Assembly (NCBI RefSeq): GCF_017352135.1
Contig: NZ_CP071456.1
Location: forward strand, 62,001-126,000
Direction of reading: 5' to 3'
Source: Rhizobium lentis
Lineage (GTDB): Bacteria; Pseudomonadota; Alphaproteobacteria; Rhizobiales; Rhizobiaceae
DNA length: 64,000 nt
Positions 18,308-26,794 of the stretch are shown here, one piece after another. How positions within the stretch are numbered: position 1 is the first letter of the stretch; every line of letters begins with the position of its first letter. Made by a program: the position numbers and the translations under genes. Below the pieces are notes generated by a model. It saw nothing but the letters and a program-made list of their open reading frames with translations, made no database searches and was not told the DNA's origin.

Positions 18308-18940
18308 ATGCCAGACTACGATTATATCCGCAGCGGCGACGCGATCTACGAGCGTTCCTTTGCCATCATCCGCGCCGAGGCCGATCTTTCGCGCTTCACC
18401 GAAGATCAGGCCGAAATCGCCGTGCGCATGATCCATGCCTGCGGGCTGGTCGCGGCGGCGGAGCATTTCGTCTTTTCCGCCGATTTCGTCGGTGCGGCGC
18501 GCGAGGCGCTGAAGGGCGGCGCGCCGATCTTCTGCGATGCGGAAATGGTGTCCCAAGGCGTGACCCGGGCACGGCTGCCGGCGCTGAACGAGGTGATCTG
18601 CACGCTGCGCGATCCCGCCACACCGGAACTTGCCCGCAAGATCGGCAACACCCGCTCGGCCGCCGCCATGCACCTTTGGCTCGAGCAGCTCGGCGGCAGC
18701 ATCGTCGCCATCGGCAATGCGCCGACCGCGCTCTTCCATCTGCTTGAACTCCTGCGCGACGGGGCGCCGAAACCGGCGGCGATCATCGGCATGCCGGTAG
18801 GTTTTGTCGGCGCTGCAGAATCGAAGGACGCGCTGGCGGAGAATTCCTATGGCGTTCCCTTTGCCATCGTCCGCGGCCGGCTCGGCGGCAGCGCCATGAC
18901 GGCGGCCGCCCTCAATGCACTGGCGAGGCCTGGCCTATGA
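18308..18940 (+). CDS. cobH: Precorrin-8X methylmutase
   Basis: Moves a methyl group from C11 to C12 of precorrin-8X to give hydrogenobyrinate. The 210-residue length is standard. The N-terminus DYIRSGDAIYERSFAIIRAE and the catalytic-His stretch RMIHACGLVAAAEHFVFSAD (His43) are family signatures. Later motifs include FCDAEMVSQGVTR and GMPVGFVGAAESKDAL. It is placed tightly after cobG and overlaps cobI by four bases (ATGA). Confidence 0.95.
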   Translation: MPDYDYIRSGDAIYERSFAIIRAEADLSRFTEDQAEIAVRMIHACGLVAAAEHFVFSADFVGAAREALKGGAPIFCDAEMVSQGVTRARLPALNEVICTLRDPATPELARKIGNTRSAAAMHLWLEQLGGSIVAIGNAPTALFHLLELLRDGAPKPAAIIGMPVGFVGAAESKDALAENSYGVPFAIVRGRLGGSAMTAAALNALARPGL

Positions 18941-19668
18941 CGACATCAGGCCGTCTCATCGGCGTCGGCACTGGCCCTGGCGATCCGGAGCTCCTGACCC
19001 TCAAAGCCGTGCGTGCCGTCGAGGCCGCTGATGTCATCGCCTATTTCGCCAAAGAGGGCAGGGGCGGCAACGGTAAGGCGATCGTCGAACCGCTGCTGAA
19101 GTCCGGCGTGACGCTGCTGCCGCTCTATTATCCCGTCACCACCGAGATCGACAAGAACGACGAACGCTACCAGAGCCTGATTACTCAGTTCTACGACCGA
19201 TCCGCCAGCGCCGTCGCCGACCATCTCGATGCCGGGCTGACGGTCGCCGTCCTCAGCGAAGGCGATCCGCTCTTCTACGGCTCCTATATGCACCTGCATG
19301 TCAGGCTTTCCCAGCGCTACCCGACGGAAGTGATCCCCGGCATCAGCGCCATGTCGGGTTGCTGGTCTCTGGCCGGCCTGCCGATCGTCCAGGGCGACGA
19401 CGTGCTTTCCGTACTGCCCGGTACGATGGCCGAGGCCGAGCTGACACGCCGCCTTGCCGACACGCAGGCTGCCGTCATCATGAAGGTCGGCCGCAATCTG
19501 CCGAAGATCCGCCGGGCGCTTTCGGCGGCCGGCCGGCTTGCGGAAGCCGTTTATGTCGAACGCGGCACCATGGCGAATGCGGCGATGGAAAAACTCGCCG
19601 ACCGGAGCGACAGCGATGCGCCCTATTTTTCCCTGGTGCTGGTGCCGGGCTGGGAGGGCAGCCGATGA
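18937..19668 (+). CDS. cobI: Precorrin-2 C20-methyltransferase
   Basis: A 243-residue methyltransferase acting on C20 of precorrin-2. The first loop is LIGVGTGPGDPELLTLKAVR. Further motifs are TVAVLSEGDPLFYGSYMHLH and EVIPGISAMSGCWSLAGLP, where the PGIS(A)MSGCW form is typical of the CobI/CbiL group. It overlaps cobH and cobJ by ATGA on both sides, so the genes are translationally coupled. Confidence 0.95.
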   Translation: MTTSGRLIGVGTGPGDPELLTLKAVRAVEAADVIAYFAKEGRGGNGKAIVEPLLKSGVTLLPLYYPVTTEIDKNDERYQSLITQFYDRSASAVADHLDAGLTVAVLSEGDPLFYGSYMHLHVRLSQRYPTEVIPGISAMSGCWSLAGLPIVQGDDVLSVLPGTMAEAELTRRLADTQAAVIMKVGRNLPKIRRALSAAGRLAEAVYVERGTMANAAMEKLADRSDSDAPYFSLVLVPGWEGSR

Positions 19669-20429
19669 GTGGCAGGCTTTTCGTGATCGGCACCGGCCCC
19701 GGCAATCCCGAGCAAATGACGCCGGAAGCGCTGGCCGCCATCGATGCGGCGACGGATTTCTTCGGTTACGGACCTTATCTCGACAGGCTGCAGCTCCGCC
19801 ACGATCAGCTACGGCATGCCTCGGACAATCGCGAGGAGCTCGACAGGGCAGGGGCCGCACTCGCCATGGCGGCGGATGGCGCCAGGGTTTGCGTCGTGTC
19901 TGGCGGCGACCCCGGTGTCTTCGCCATGGCGGCCGCCGTCTGCGAGGCGATCGAGAATGGGCCGGCGGCCTGGCGCGCGGTCGATCTTACCATCCTGCCC
20001 GGCATCACCGCGATGCTGGCCGTGGCGGCAAGAGCAGGCGCCCCGCTTGGCCACGATTTCTGCGCCATATCGCTATCCGACAACCTAAAACCTTGGGATA
20101 TCATTGAAAATCGCCTTGAAGCGGCGGCAAAGGCAGGCTTTGTCATCGCCCTCTACAATCCGATCAGCCGGGCGCGACCCTGGCAGCTCGGCGACGCCTT
20201 CAAACTGTTGCGCGGTCATCTGCCCGCAGCGACGCCGGTTATTTTCGGGCGGGCGGCCGGGCGTCCGGACGAGCGCATCGCCGTACAGCCGCTGTCGGAA
20301 GCCGATGCTTCGATCGCCGATATGGCGACCTGCGTCATCATCGGCTCGGCCGAGACACGAATCGTCAAGCGGCCTGGCAGGCTTGACCTCGTCTATACGC
20401 CACGTTTCATGGCCGGGGGGAACAGGTGA
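19665..20429 (+). CDS. cobJ: Precorrin-3B C17-methyltransferase
   Basis: Methylates C17 and drives ring contraction of precorrin-3B. ATG 19665 overlaps the cobI stop by ATGA, and the protein begins SGRLFVIGTGPGNPEQMTPE. CVVSGGDPGVFAMAAAV and LPGITAMLAVAARAGAPLG follow, then the CobJ-typical ISLSDNLKPWDIIENRL and FVIALYNPISRARPWQL. It has 254 residues. Its last 37 bases overlap the 3' end of cobK on the opposite strand. Confidence 0.95.
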   Translation: MSGRLFVIGTGPGNPEQMTPEALAAIDAATDFFGYGPYLDRLQLRHDQLRHASDNREELDRAGAALAMAADGARVCVVSGGDPGVFAMAAAVCEAIENGPAAWRAVDLTILPGITAMLAVAARAGAPLGHDFCAISLSDNLKPWDIIENRLEAAAKAGFVIALYNPISRARPWQLGDAFKLLRGHLPAATPVIFGRAAGRPDERIAVQPLSEADASIADMATCVIIGSAETRIVKRPGRLDLVYTPRFMAGGNR

Positions 20430-21163
20430 TCGATTGCCACCAGCGCCGCCGCGACAGTTTGGACCGCCTTCATATCGGTGGCCGGCGCGCGCTCGACCAT
20501 CATCACTTCAATGCCGAGCAGGCGTGCCGCCTCGATCTTGGCATAGGTGGCGGCGCCGCCGCTGTTCTTGGCAATGACGGCATCGATATTGTGCCGCGTC
20601 AGCAAGGCGCATTCACTCTCCAGCGTGAACGGACCGCGATCCAGGACATAATCGGCATTGGCAAGCGCAAGCGGCGGTTCGACGGGGTCGACGCTGCGGA
20701 TGAGATAGCGGTGTTGGGGCGCGTCTTCGGCATGATGCGCGCCCTGCCGGCCGGTCGCCAGGAAGACATGGCGGGGGGAGGGACCGAGCGCCTCGATGGC
20801 AGCTGGAATGCTCTGCACCTCGCGCCAACGATCGCCCGGCAGTCGCTGCCATTCGGGACGGCGCAGCGCGATCGCGGCAATGCCGGCAGTTTCGGCGGCC
20901 AGGGCGGCATTGGCGGAAATGCGCTCGGCAAAGGGATGGGTGGCGTCGATCAAGAGGCGATAATCGCCGGCCTTGAGGAAGTCGGCCAGCGCCGCCGCGC
21001 CGCCGAAACCGCCGATGCGAACCGGAACCGGCTGCGCGGCCGGTTTTTCCGTGCGCCCGGCGAGCGACAGCAGCACATCGCAATCATCCCGCAGCGCCAG
21101 CGCTTCGGCGAGCAGGCGCGCCTCGCTGGTGCCGCCAAGGATCAGGATGCGGGGTCGTCCCAT
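20393..21163 (-). CDS. cobK: Precorrin-6A reductase
   Basis: An NADPH-dependent reductase of the corrin ring (256 residues). The N-terminal nucleotide site is RILILGGTSEARLLAEALA. LLIDATHPFAERISANA and IAALRRPEWQRLPGD-like sequence (IALRRPEWQRLPGD) are family motifs, as is the late VIAKNSGGAATYAKIEAARL. It is the only cob gene here on the minus strand. It overlaps the end of cobJ tail to tail, and its ATG shares two bases with the ATG of cobL inside one CATG. Confidence 0.95.
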   Translation of the reverse strand: MGRPRILILGGTSEARLLAEALALRDDCDVLLSLAGRTEKPAAQPVPVRIGGFGGAAALADFLKAGDYRLLIDATHPFAERISANAALAAETAGIAAIALRRPEWQRLPGDRWREVQSIPAAIEALGPSPRHVFLATGRQGAHHAEDAPQHRYLIRSVDPVEPPLALANADYVLDRGPFTLESECALLTRHNIDAVIAKNSGGAATYAKIEAARLLGIEVMMVERAPATDMKAVQTVAAALVAIDHLFPPAMKRGV

Positions 21164-22391
21164 GGCTGATGTCTCTCCCGCCGATAAGCGCTGGCTGACT
21201 ATTATCGGGATCGGCGAAGATGGTCCAGACGGGCTGGGCGAAGAGGCGCGGAGGCTGATTGCGACCGCACCCGCCGTCTTCGGCGGAGAACGGCATCATG
21301 CGCTTGCCGCATCGCTGATTTCAGGCGAAAAGCTTTCCTGGCAGAGCCCGTTCGAACGCTCGATCGATGCTATCCTCGAAAGACGCGGCACGCCGGTCGT
21401 CGTGCTCGCCTCCGGCGATCCGTTTCTCTACGGCGTCGGCGCAACGCTTTCCCGTCGCGTCGCGGCACACGAGATGCGCACCATCCCCGCGCCATCGGCC
21501 TTCAGCCTTGCCGCCTCCCGCCTCGGCTGGCCACTGCAGGAGGTTGCGACGCTCTCGCTGCTTGGAAAGCCGATCGACCTGATCCGGCCGCATCTGCACC
21601 CCGGACGGCGCGTGCTGGCGCTGACCTCCGATGAGAAGGGGCCAGGTGAGGTGGCTGCCCTGGTGACCGCAAGCGGCTTCGGTCAGTCGCGGCTTACCGT
21701 GCTGGAAGCGCTTGGCGGCCGCCGGGAACGACAGCGAAGCACTGCGGCGGCGGATTTCGCCTTCCGCGACATCGATCCCCTGAATATCTGCGCGCTCGAC
21801 ATCGCGGCAGGGGAGGGGGCACGCATCCTGCCTTTCGCCGCGGGCATCGAAGACGCGCTCTTCGAGCATGACGGGCAGATCACCAAGCGCGAAATCAGGG
21901 CGATGAGCCTGTCGGCGCTGTCGCCCCGTCATGGAGAACTGCTCTGGGATATCGGCGCGGGGTCGGGATCGATCGGCATCGAATGGATGCTCGCCGATCC
22001 CAGCCTGAAGACGATCGCCATCGAGCAATCGGTCGAACGGGCGGCGCGGATCGCCCGCAACGCCTCGGCTTTCGGCGTGCCGCATCTGGCCGTCGTCGAA
22101 GGCGTGGCGCCGGGCGCGTTGCGGGGTCTGCCGGCGCCCGATGCGATCTTTCTCGGCGGCGGCGGCAGCGAACCTGGCGTGATCGAGGCCGCGCTTGCGG
22201 CGCTGAAGCCAGGGGGCCGGCTTGTCGCCAATGCCGTGACCCTGGAGATGGAGGCTATGCTGATCTGCGAACATGCGAAGCGCGGCGGCTTCCTCACGCG
22301 GATCGAAATATCGCGCGCTGGAGCCCTCGGAGACATGAGCGGCTGGCGGCCGGCCATGCCTGTGACGCAGTGGCGCTGGACGAAAGGATAA
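21162..22391 (+). CDS. cobL: Precorrin-6Y C5,15-methyltransferase (decarboxylating)
   Basis: A bifunctional 409-residue enzyme that methylates C5 and C15 and decarboxylates the C12 acetate. The N-terminal half is a tetrapyrrole methylase ([20 protein letters not shown], then [18 protein letters not shown]). The C-terminal half is a class I methyltransferase ([20 protein letters not shown], then [18 protein letters not shown]), matching fused CbiE and CbiT. The frame is open further upstream, over cobK, but family alignment places the start at ATG 21162 ([11 protein letters not shown]). Confidence 0.94.
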   Translation: MADVSPADKRWLTIIGIGEDGPDGLGEEARRLIATAPAVFGGERHHALAASLISGEKLSWQSPFERSIDAILERRGTPVVVLASGDPFLYGVGATLSRRVAAHEMRTIPAPSAFSLAASRLGWPLQEVATLSLLGKPIDLIRPHLHPGRRVLALTSDEKGPGEVAALVTASGFGQSRLTVLEALGGRRERQRSTAAADFAFRDIDPLNICALDIAAGEGARILPFAAGIEDALFEHDGQITKREIRAMSLSALSPRHGELLWDIGAGSGSIGIEWMLADPSLKTIAIEQSVERAARIARNASAFGVPHLAVVEGVAPGALRGLPAPDAIFLGGGGSEPGVIEAALAALKPGGRLVANAVTLEMEAMLICEHAKRGGFLTRIEISRAGALGDMSGWRPAMPVTQWRWTKG

Positions 22392-22395
22392 CGGA

Positions 22396-23154
22396 ATGAC
22401 GGTGCATTTCATCGGTGCGGGGCCGGGTGCTGCGGATCTGATCACGGTGCGCGGCCGCGATCTGATCGCCCGATGCCCGGTCTGCCTCTATGCCGGTTCG
22501 ATCGTCTCGCCCGAACTGCTGCAATATTGCCCGCCTGGCGCGCGCATCGTCGACACGGCGCCGATGTCGCTCGACGACATCGAGGCGGAATATCTGCGCG
22601 CCGCAGCCGCCGGACAGGATGTCGCCCGCCTGCATTCCGGTGACCTTTCGGTCTGGAGTGCGGTGGCCGAGCAGGTGCGCCGGCTGCAAAAGCACGGCAT
22701 CGCCTTCACGATGACACCGGGCGTCCCGGCCTTTGCCGCAGCGGCCTCAGCACTTGGGCGTGAACTGACGATCCCTGCCGTAGCGCAAAGCCTGGTCCTC
22801 ACTCGCGTTTCCGGGCGGGCTTCACCGATGCCGAACGAAGAGACGCTCGCCAAGTTCGGCGCGACGGGCGCCACGTTGGCGATCCATCTGGCGATCCACG
22901 CCCTGAAGCAGGTGGTCGACGAATTGACGCCGCTCTACGGCGCGGACTGCCCGGTCGTTATCGTCGTCAAGGCCTCCTGGGCGGACGAACGCATCCTGCG
23001 CGGCACGCTCTCGGATATCGAGGCGAAGGTTGCGGCCGAACCGATCGAACGCACGGCGATCATCTTCGTCGGTCCATCGCTCGCGGCGGAAGATTTCCGC
23101 GAGAGTTCGCTCTATGATCCGGCCTATCAGCGCCGGTTCAGGGGCAGGGAATAG
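22396..23154 (+). CDS. cobM: Precorrin-4 C11-methyltransferase
   Basis: A 252-residue methyltransferase for C11 of precorrin-4. The opening [20 protein letters not shown] is the CobM/CbiF signature. [20 protein letters not shown] and [19 protein letters not shown] follow, with [15 protein letters not shown] near residue 138. It starts five bases after cobL stops. This is the last gene of the cob run. Cobaltochelatase and adenosylation genes, and cobA, are not in the window. Confidence 0.95.
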   Translation: MTVHFIGAGPGAADLITVRGRDLIARCPVCLYAGSIVSPELLQYCPPGARIVDTAPMSLDDIEAEYLRAAAAGQDVARLHSGDLSVWSAVAEQVRRLQKHGIAFTMTPGVPAFAAAASALGRELTIPAVAQSLVLTRVSGRASPMPNEETLAKFGATGATLAIHLAIHALKQVVDELTPLYGADCPVVIVVKASWADERILRGTLSDIEAKVAAEPIERTAIIFVGPSLAAEDFRESSLYDPAYQRRFRGRE

Positions 23155-23164
23155 GCTAAAAAAT

Positions 23165-23185
23165 GGCCGCGCTGGCGGCGCGGCC
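23165..23185. terminator. Hairpin terminator between cobM and the TIM-barrel gene
   Basis: GGCCGCGC and GCGCGGCC form a perfect 8-bp stem around TGGCG. Read on the minus strand it is followed by ATTTTTT, so it is a good rho-independent terminator for the minus-strand gene. On the plus strand only CTCTCGG follows, so it is weaker for cobM. Confidence 0.75.
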
Positions 23186-23221
23186 TCTCGGAAAGAACAG
23201 CAGGGCGTGTTGGCTCGGCTC

Positions 23222-24034
23222 TCAGACCCGCACGTTGAGATAATCCATGCTGGCGCGAAGCGCAGCGGCCGGATCCTTGACCGCATGGACTTCCGCCGCG
23301 AAGGGTTCGAAGGAGAACGGTCCCTTATAGCCCGCCTGCAGCAGCGCCTTGATCTGCCCGACATTGTCGAGGCGGTCGTCGCCGTCCACGAGCACGCGAT
23401 GGGAATCGCGCATGTCGGCAACGGAAACGGAAGGATCGCTGACGCCCGAGATGTGCACGAGACCAGCGAGATCAGGGAAGGTCGCCGTCTCGCCGGCAAG
23501 GTGATGGTGGAAGGTGTCGTGGACGAGCTTGAAGGTCGATTGCGCGCCGAGCTCCGTGATCGCCTCAGCGGCCTCGGTCTTCGAGCGTAACGAGCAGATC
23601 TCGAAACCGAGCGGTTCGACGAGGCCGATGATGCCGGCTTTATCAAGCATCGGCTTGAGGGCTGTCAGGGACTGGCGCAGATTGGCCTGCCGTTCGCCGT
23701 CGGCGCAGCCGGTGCCGTCGTTCTTCGGAACGAGGACGAGCGCCTTGGCGCCGCAGGCGGCGGCATAATCGATCAGCTCCTGCGCTTCCCCAGCGCGCGT
23801 CTCATTCCATTCGTTGAAGCGCTGCAGGGCGTTGATCGAAATGATCGTCAGGGCGTGACGGGCGGCCGCTTGCCTGATCGCCTCGGGTTTGGCGCCGTCA
23901 AGAATAGCGTTGCCGGAAAGGTCGTTGCGAATCTCAACCGAATCGATGCCGAGTGACTTTGCCAGCGCAAAGAAATCATCGACGGCAAGCGATGGCGCCG
24001 CCATGTGGTTGAGCGCAAAGCGAATCGAAGTCAT
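23222..24034 (-). CDS. TIM-barrel sugar isomerase/epimerase, IolI-like
   Basis: A 270-residue xylose-isomerase-like TIM-barrel protein, probably a cytoplasmic sugar or inosose isomerase. Family features are DSVEIRNDLSGNAIL, ISINALQRFNEWNETR, VEPLGFEICSLRSK with a metal-type Glu, FKLVHDTFHHHLAGE with Asp/His ligands, and HISGVSDPSVS. The pattern is closest, from memory, to IolI (2-keto-myo-inositol isomerase) and MocC-type proteins. ATG 24034 is preceded by GAGGAGG about ten bases away. It lies downstream of the LacI gene on the same strand and next to a mocDEF-like set, which fits inositol or rhizopine-like substrates. The substrate is inferred. Confidence 0.75.
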   Translation of the reverse strand: MTSIRFALNHMAAPSLAVDDFFALAKSLGIDSVEIRNDLSGNAILDGAKPEAIRQAAARHALTIISINALQRFNEWNETRAGEAQELIDYAAACGAKALVLVPKNDGTGCADGERQANLRQSLTALKPMLDKAGIIGLVEPLGFEICSLRSKTEAAEAITELGAQSTFKLVHDTFHHHLAGETATFPDLAGLVHISGVSDPSVSVADMRDSHRVLVDGDDRLDNVGQIKALLQAGYKGPFSFEPFAAEVHAVKDPAAALRASMDYLNVRV

Positions 24035-24175
24035 GATTGATATATCCTCCTCATCTCCGCGTCGCGGCGGAGCAGTTCCTCGTCGATGGGCGAGCGAATC
24101 TGTATCCGAATTCCCCCGGCAATCCATCTGTCAACGTCGGCTCCGACCTTCATTTCTGAAAGAATTTCCAACGGC

Positions 24176-24193
24176 ATGATAGAATTCCATCAT
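24176..24193. promoter_or_regulatory. Palindrome upstream of the TIM-barrel gene (candidate LacI operator)
   Basis: ATGATAGAATTCCATCAT is an 18-bp dyad with 16 of 18 symmetric positions, centred on GAATTC. It lies three bases after the lacI-type gene ends and about 140 bp before the TIM-barrel start. An even-length dyad without a spacer suits a LacI-family site. No binding data exist here. Confidence 0.5.
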
Positions 24194-24196
24194 TTC

Positions 24197-25225
24197 TCAA
24201 ATATTCTCTGAAATGTGAATGTCGAAAGGCAGGAAGAACTGTCCGGGAGCAACCGTTTCGCAGTTCTTGATAGCGCCCGTCATCAGAACCATCAGTTCCT
24301 TGCAGAGTGTGGGCAGGGGTGTGCCGATCGCCATGGCGACGATATCGTCGGCGAGACCAGCTTTGCTGTCGGGCGTCAGCTCATTAACCACGAGAACAAT
24401 CCTTCCGCCGAGGTTCTCTTCACGGATCGCGGAAATCGCACCTTCCATGCCCCCGCCGCAGACATAAATGCCGACGAGATCGGGATGTTTCTGCAGCAGC
24501 GTCAGTGTGGCCTCGTGCGTGATCTCGGGCGTATCCAGGTTGATCAGCGTGTCGACGACGTCGAACTCCGGTGCGTTTTCGCGAAAGTAGGAGCGAAAAC
24601 CGATCTCGCGCAACTCATGCCCGTGGAAGCGGTGGCTGCCGACGAAACAGGCGACTTTGCCGGGCACGCGCGCTGTCTTGGCGATCGCCCAGGCGGCAGT
24701 GCGGCCGACCTTACGGTTGTTGACGCCGATATAGGCATTGCGCACGCCCGACGCAAAATCGGAGAGCAGCGAGAAGACCGGAATGCCCTTCTCCTTCAGT
24801 TCCTCAATGGCGGTCGTCACTGCAGGGTAATCTGGAGCGACGAGAGCAATGGCCTGATTGCGAGCACCAAGCGCCCTGAGCTTCTCCACGATCGCGGCCG
24901 GTGTCGAGGCTGACGGGAAGTCGATCTGCGCCTGGATCCGTGCGCTCGTCACCGCGCGCGCTGCGGTTTCGATCTCGCGCGCAAAGGCCTGGTAGAAGGG
25001 CTGCATCGGCTTCTGCAGCAGAAAGGCGAGCCTGTATTGCGGCAGATCCTCGAAGACCCGCTGCCTGATCAAGCCGACGGCGTGATAGCCGATCGACTGG
25101 GCCGCATCATAGACCCGCCGCGCCGTTTCCTCCCGCACGCGGTGGCGGCCGTTGAGAACACGGTCGACGGTGGCAATGCTGACGCCTGAGGCGCGGGCGA
25201 GATCGGATATGGTAGGTCGGCGCAT
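24197..25225 (-). CDS. LacI-family transcriptional regulator
   Basis: A 342-residue regulator. The N-terminal HTH and hinge read RRPTISDLARASGVSIATVD and RVLNGRHRVREETARRVYDA, classical LacI. The rest is a periplasmic-binding-protein-like sensor domain for a sugar-like ligand (AYIGVNNRKVGRTAAWAIAK, GIYVCGGGMEGAISAIREEN). ATG 25225 is preceded by AGGAGCATCG. It is divergent from the mocD-like gene and upstream of the TIM-barrel gene, so it probably controls both. A separate 9-bp inverted repeat lies in its own promoter region. Confidence 0.93.
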   Translation of the reverse strand: MRRPTISDLARASGVSIATVDRVLNGRHRVREETARRVYDAAQSIGYHAVGLIRQRVFEDLPQYRLAFLLQKPMQPFYQAFAREIETAARAVTSARIQAQIDFPSASTPAAIVEKLRALGARNQAIALVAPDYPAVTTAIEELKEKGIPVFSLLSDFASGVRNAYIGVNNRKVGRTAAWAIAKTARVPGKVACFVGSHRFHGHELREIGFRSYFRENAPEFDVVDTLINLDTPEITHEATLTLLQKHPDLVGIYVCGGGMEGAISAIREENLGGRIVLVVNELTPDSKAGLADDIVAMAIGTPLPTLCKELMVLMTGAIKNCETVAPGQFFLPFDIHISENI

Positions 25226-25247
25226 CGATGCTCCTGACGGACTTCGA

Positions 25248-25270
25248 TCATGAATGCAAGCCATTCATGA
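25248..25270. promoter_or_regulatory. Inverted repeat between lacI-type and mocD-like genes
   Basis: TCATGAATG (25248-25256) and CATTCATGA (25262-25270) are perfect 9-bp inverted repeats around CAAGC. They lie about 25 bp upstream of the LacI-type start and 90 bp upstream of the divergent mocD-like gene, so one bound protein could control both directions. Confidence 0.55.
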
Positions 25271-25358
25271 GGGTTTCTGATAGATTATATCAAGCCTGCA
25301 TTGAGCGCTATCGGAAGTCAACCTATTCTCCCGGCCAAGGCATAGCGGGAGGCGGATA

Positions 25359-26447
25359 ATGGCGACCCAGACAAAGAAACGTGACTACGACCTGCTCGGC
25401 GAAAGCGGCCGCGCCGCTGTCGAAAATGGGCTGGCGGCAGCCGAATGGTATCACACCGACATCCCCCGCAAGGAGATGAAGGCGCTGATGCAGCGCTCCG
25501 ATGCGCCGGCGATCCGTGACACGGTGATCTGGCTCGGCAGCATGCTGGTCTTTGCCGGGCTCGGCATCTATTTCTGGGGTTCCTGGATCGCGCTGCCCTT
25601 CTTCCTCGCCTATGGCGTGCTCTACGGCTCGGCTTCCGACAGCCGCTGGCACGAATGCGGCCACGGCACCGCCTTCAAGACACGCTGGATGAACGACGTC
25701 GTCTACCAGATCGCCTGCTTCATGATCATGCGAAATCCGGTCACCTGGCGTTGGAGCCATGCGCGCCACCACACCGATACGGTGATCGTCGGCCGCGATC
25801 CCGAGATCGCCGTCATGCGGCCGCCGGATCTCTTCCGGCTGGTGCTCAATTTCTTCGGCATTCTCGATGTCTGGTTTGCGATGGTGGACATGTTGCGCAA
25901 CGCCTTCGGCGTCATCAGCGCGGCGGAAAAGACCTTCATTCCGGAAATGGAGCAGCCGAAGGCGATCCGCATCGCCCGAATCTGGCTGGCGATTTACGTC
26001 GTCACGATCGTAGCTGCCATCGCCATGGGTTCAATCCTGCCACTGATACTGATCGGCCTGCCGCGCCTCTACGGCGCCTGGCACCATGTGCTGACCGGGC
26101 TCCTGCAGCATGGCGGCCTTGCCGACAATGTGATCGACCACCGGCTGAACAGCCGCACGGTCTACATGAACCCGATCAGCCGCTTCATCTACTGGAACAT
26201 GAATTACCATGTCGAACATCACATGTTCCCGATGGTGCCTTATCACGCCCTGCCCAGACTGCACGCGATGATCAAGCACGACCTGCCGGCGCCGAATCCG
26301 TCGATCTGGTCGGGATACCGCGAGATGCTCCCGGCTTTCCTGCGCCAGTTGCGCAACGAGGATTATTTCCTGAATCGGGAACTGCCGGCGACCGCGCGGC
26401 CCTATCGCGAGGAATTTCACAACGAACTGGCCCCGGCGGCGCAATAA
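25359..26447 (+). CDS. mocD: Fatty-acid-desaturase-like di-iron oxygenase (MocD-like)
   Basis: A 362-residue integral membrane di-iron enzyme. Three His clusters are visible: HECGHG near residue 98, HARHH near 134, and NYHVEHHMFP near 286, the desaturase/hydroxylase set. Two or three hydrophobic hairpins surround them. A Rieske protein and a ferredoxin reductase follow at once, giving a complete electron-transfer chain. Rhizobial MocD (described as a hydrocarbon-oxygenase homologue) with MocE and MocF demethylates the rhizopine 3-O-methyl-scyllo-inosamine, and this gene order matches. Whether this copy acts on a rhizopine, a lipid or another compound is not shown. GGGAGG precedes the ATG. Confidence 0.8.
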   Translation: MATQTKKRDYDLLGESGRAAVENGLAAAEWYHTDIPRKEMKALMQRSDAPAIRDTVIWLGSMLVFAGLGIYFWGSWIALPFFLAYGVLYGSASDSRWHECGHGTAFKTRWMNDVVYQIACFMIMRNPVTWRWSHARHHTDTVIVGRDPEIAVMRPPDLFRLVLNFFGILDVWFAMVDMLRNAFGVISAAEKTFIPEMEQPKAIRIARIWLAIYVVTIVAAIAMGSILPLILIGLPRLYGAWHHVLTGLLQHGGLADNVIDHRLNSRTVYMNPISRFIYWNMNYHVEHHMFPMVPYHALPRLHAMIKHDLPAPNPSIWSGYREMLPAFLRQLRNEDYFLNRELPATARPYREEFHNELAPAAQ

Positions 26448-26468
26448 TCACAATCGAGGGAGGATAAG

Positions 26469-26783
26469 ATGAGCGGAAACTGGATCGAAGTCTGCGGCAA
26501 GGACGAGATCGACGAAGAGGATGTCATCCGCTTCGATCATGGCGGGCGCACGTTTGCGGTCTACCGCAGCCCGGACGACGAATATTTTGCGACCGACGGG
26601 CTCTGCACGCATGAACATATCCATCTCGCCGACGGGCTTGTCATGGATGAAATCATCGAATGTCCGAAACATAACGGCCGCTTCAACTACAAGACGGGCG
26701 AAGCCAAGGGCGCTCCGGTCTGCGTCAATCTCAAGACCTATCCGGTGAGGATCGAAGGCGACACCGTCTTTATCGCGGTCTGA
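26469..26783 (+). CDS. mocE: Rieske [2Fe-2S] ferredoxin, MocE-like
   Basis: A 104-residue soluble Rieske ferredoxin. The cluster motif is CTH, sixteen residues, then CPKH (LCTHEHIHLADGL, then IIECPKHNGRFN), typical of naphthalene-dioxygenase-type ferredoxins. It should carry electrons from the reductase coded just downstream to the di-iron oxygenase coded just upstream. GAGGGAGG precedes the ATG. Length and neighbours match MocE. Confidence 0.88.
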   Translation: MSGNWIEVCGKDEIDEEDVIRFDHGGRTFAVYRSPDDEYFATDGLCTHEHIHLADGLVMDEIIECPKHNGRFNYKTGEAKGAPVCVNLKTYPVRIEGDTVFIAV

Positions 26784-26794
26784 GGGAGGCTGAT

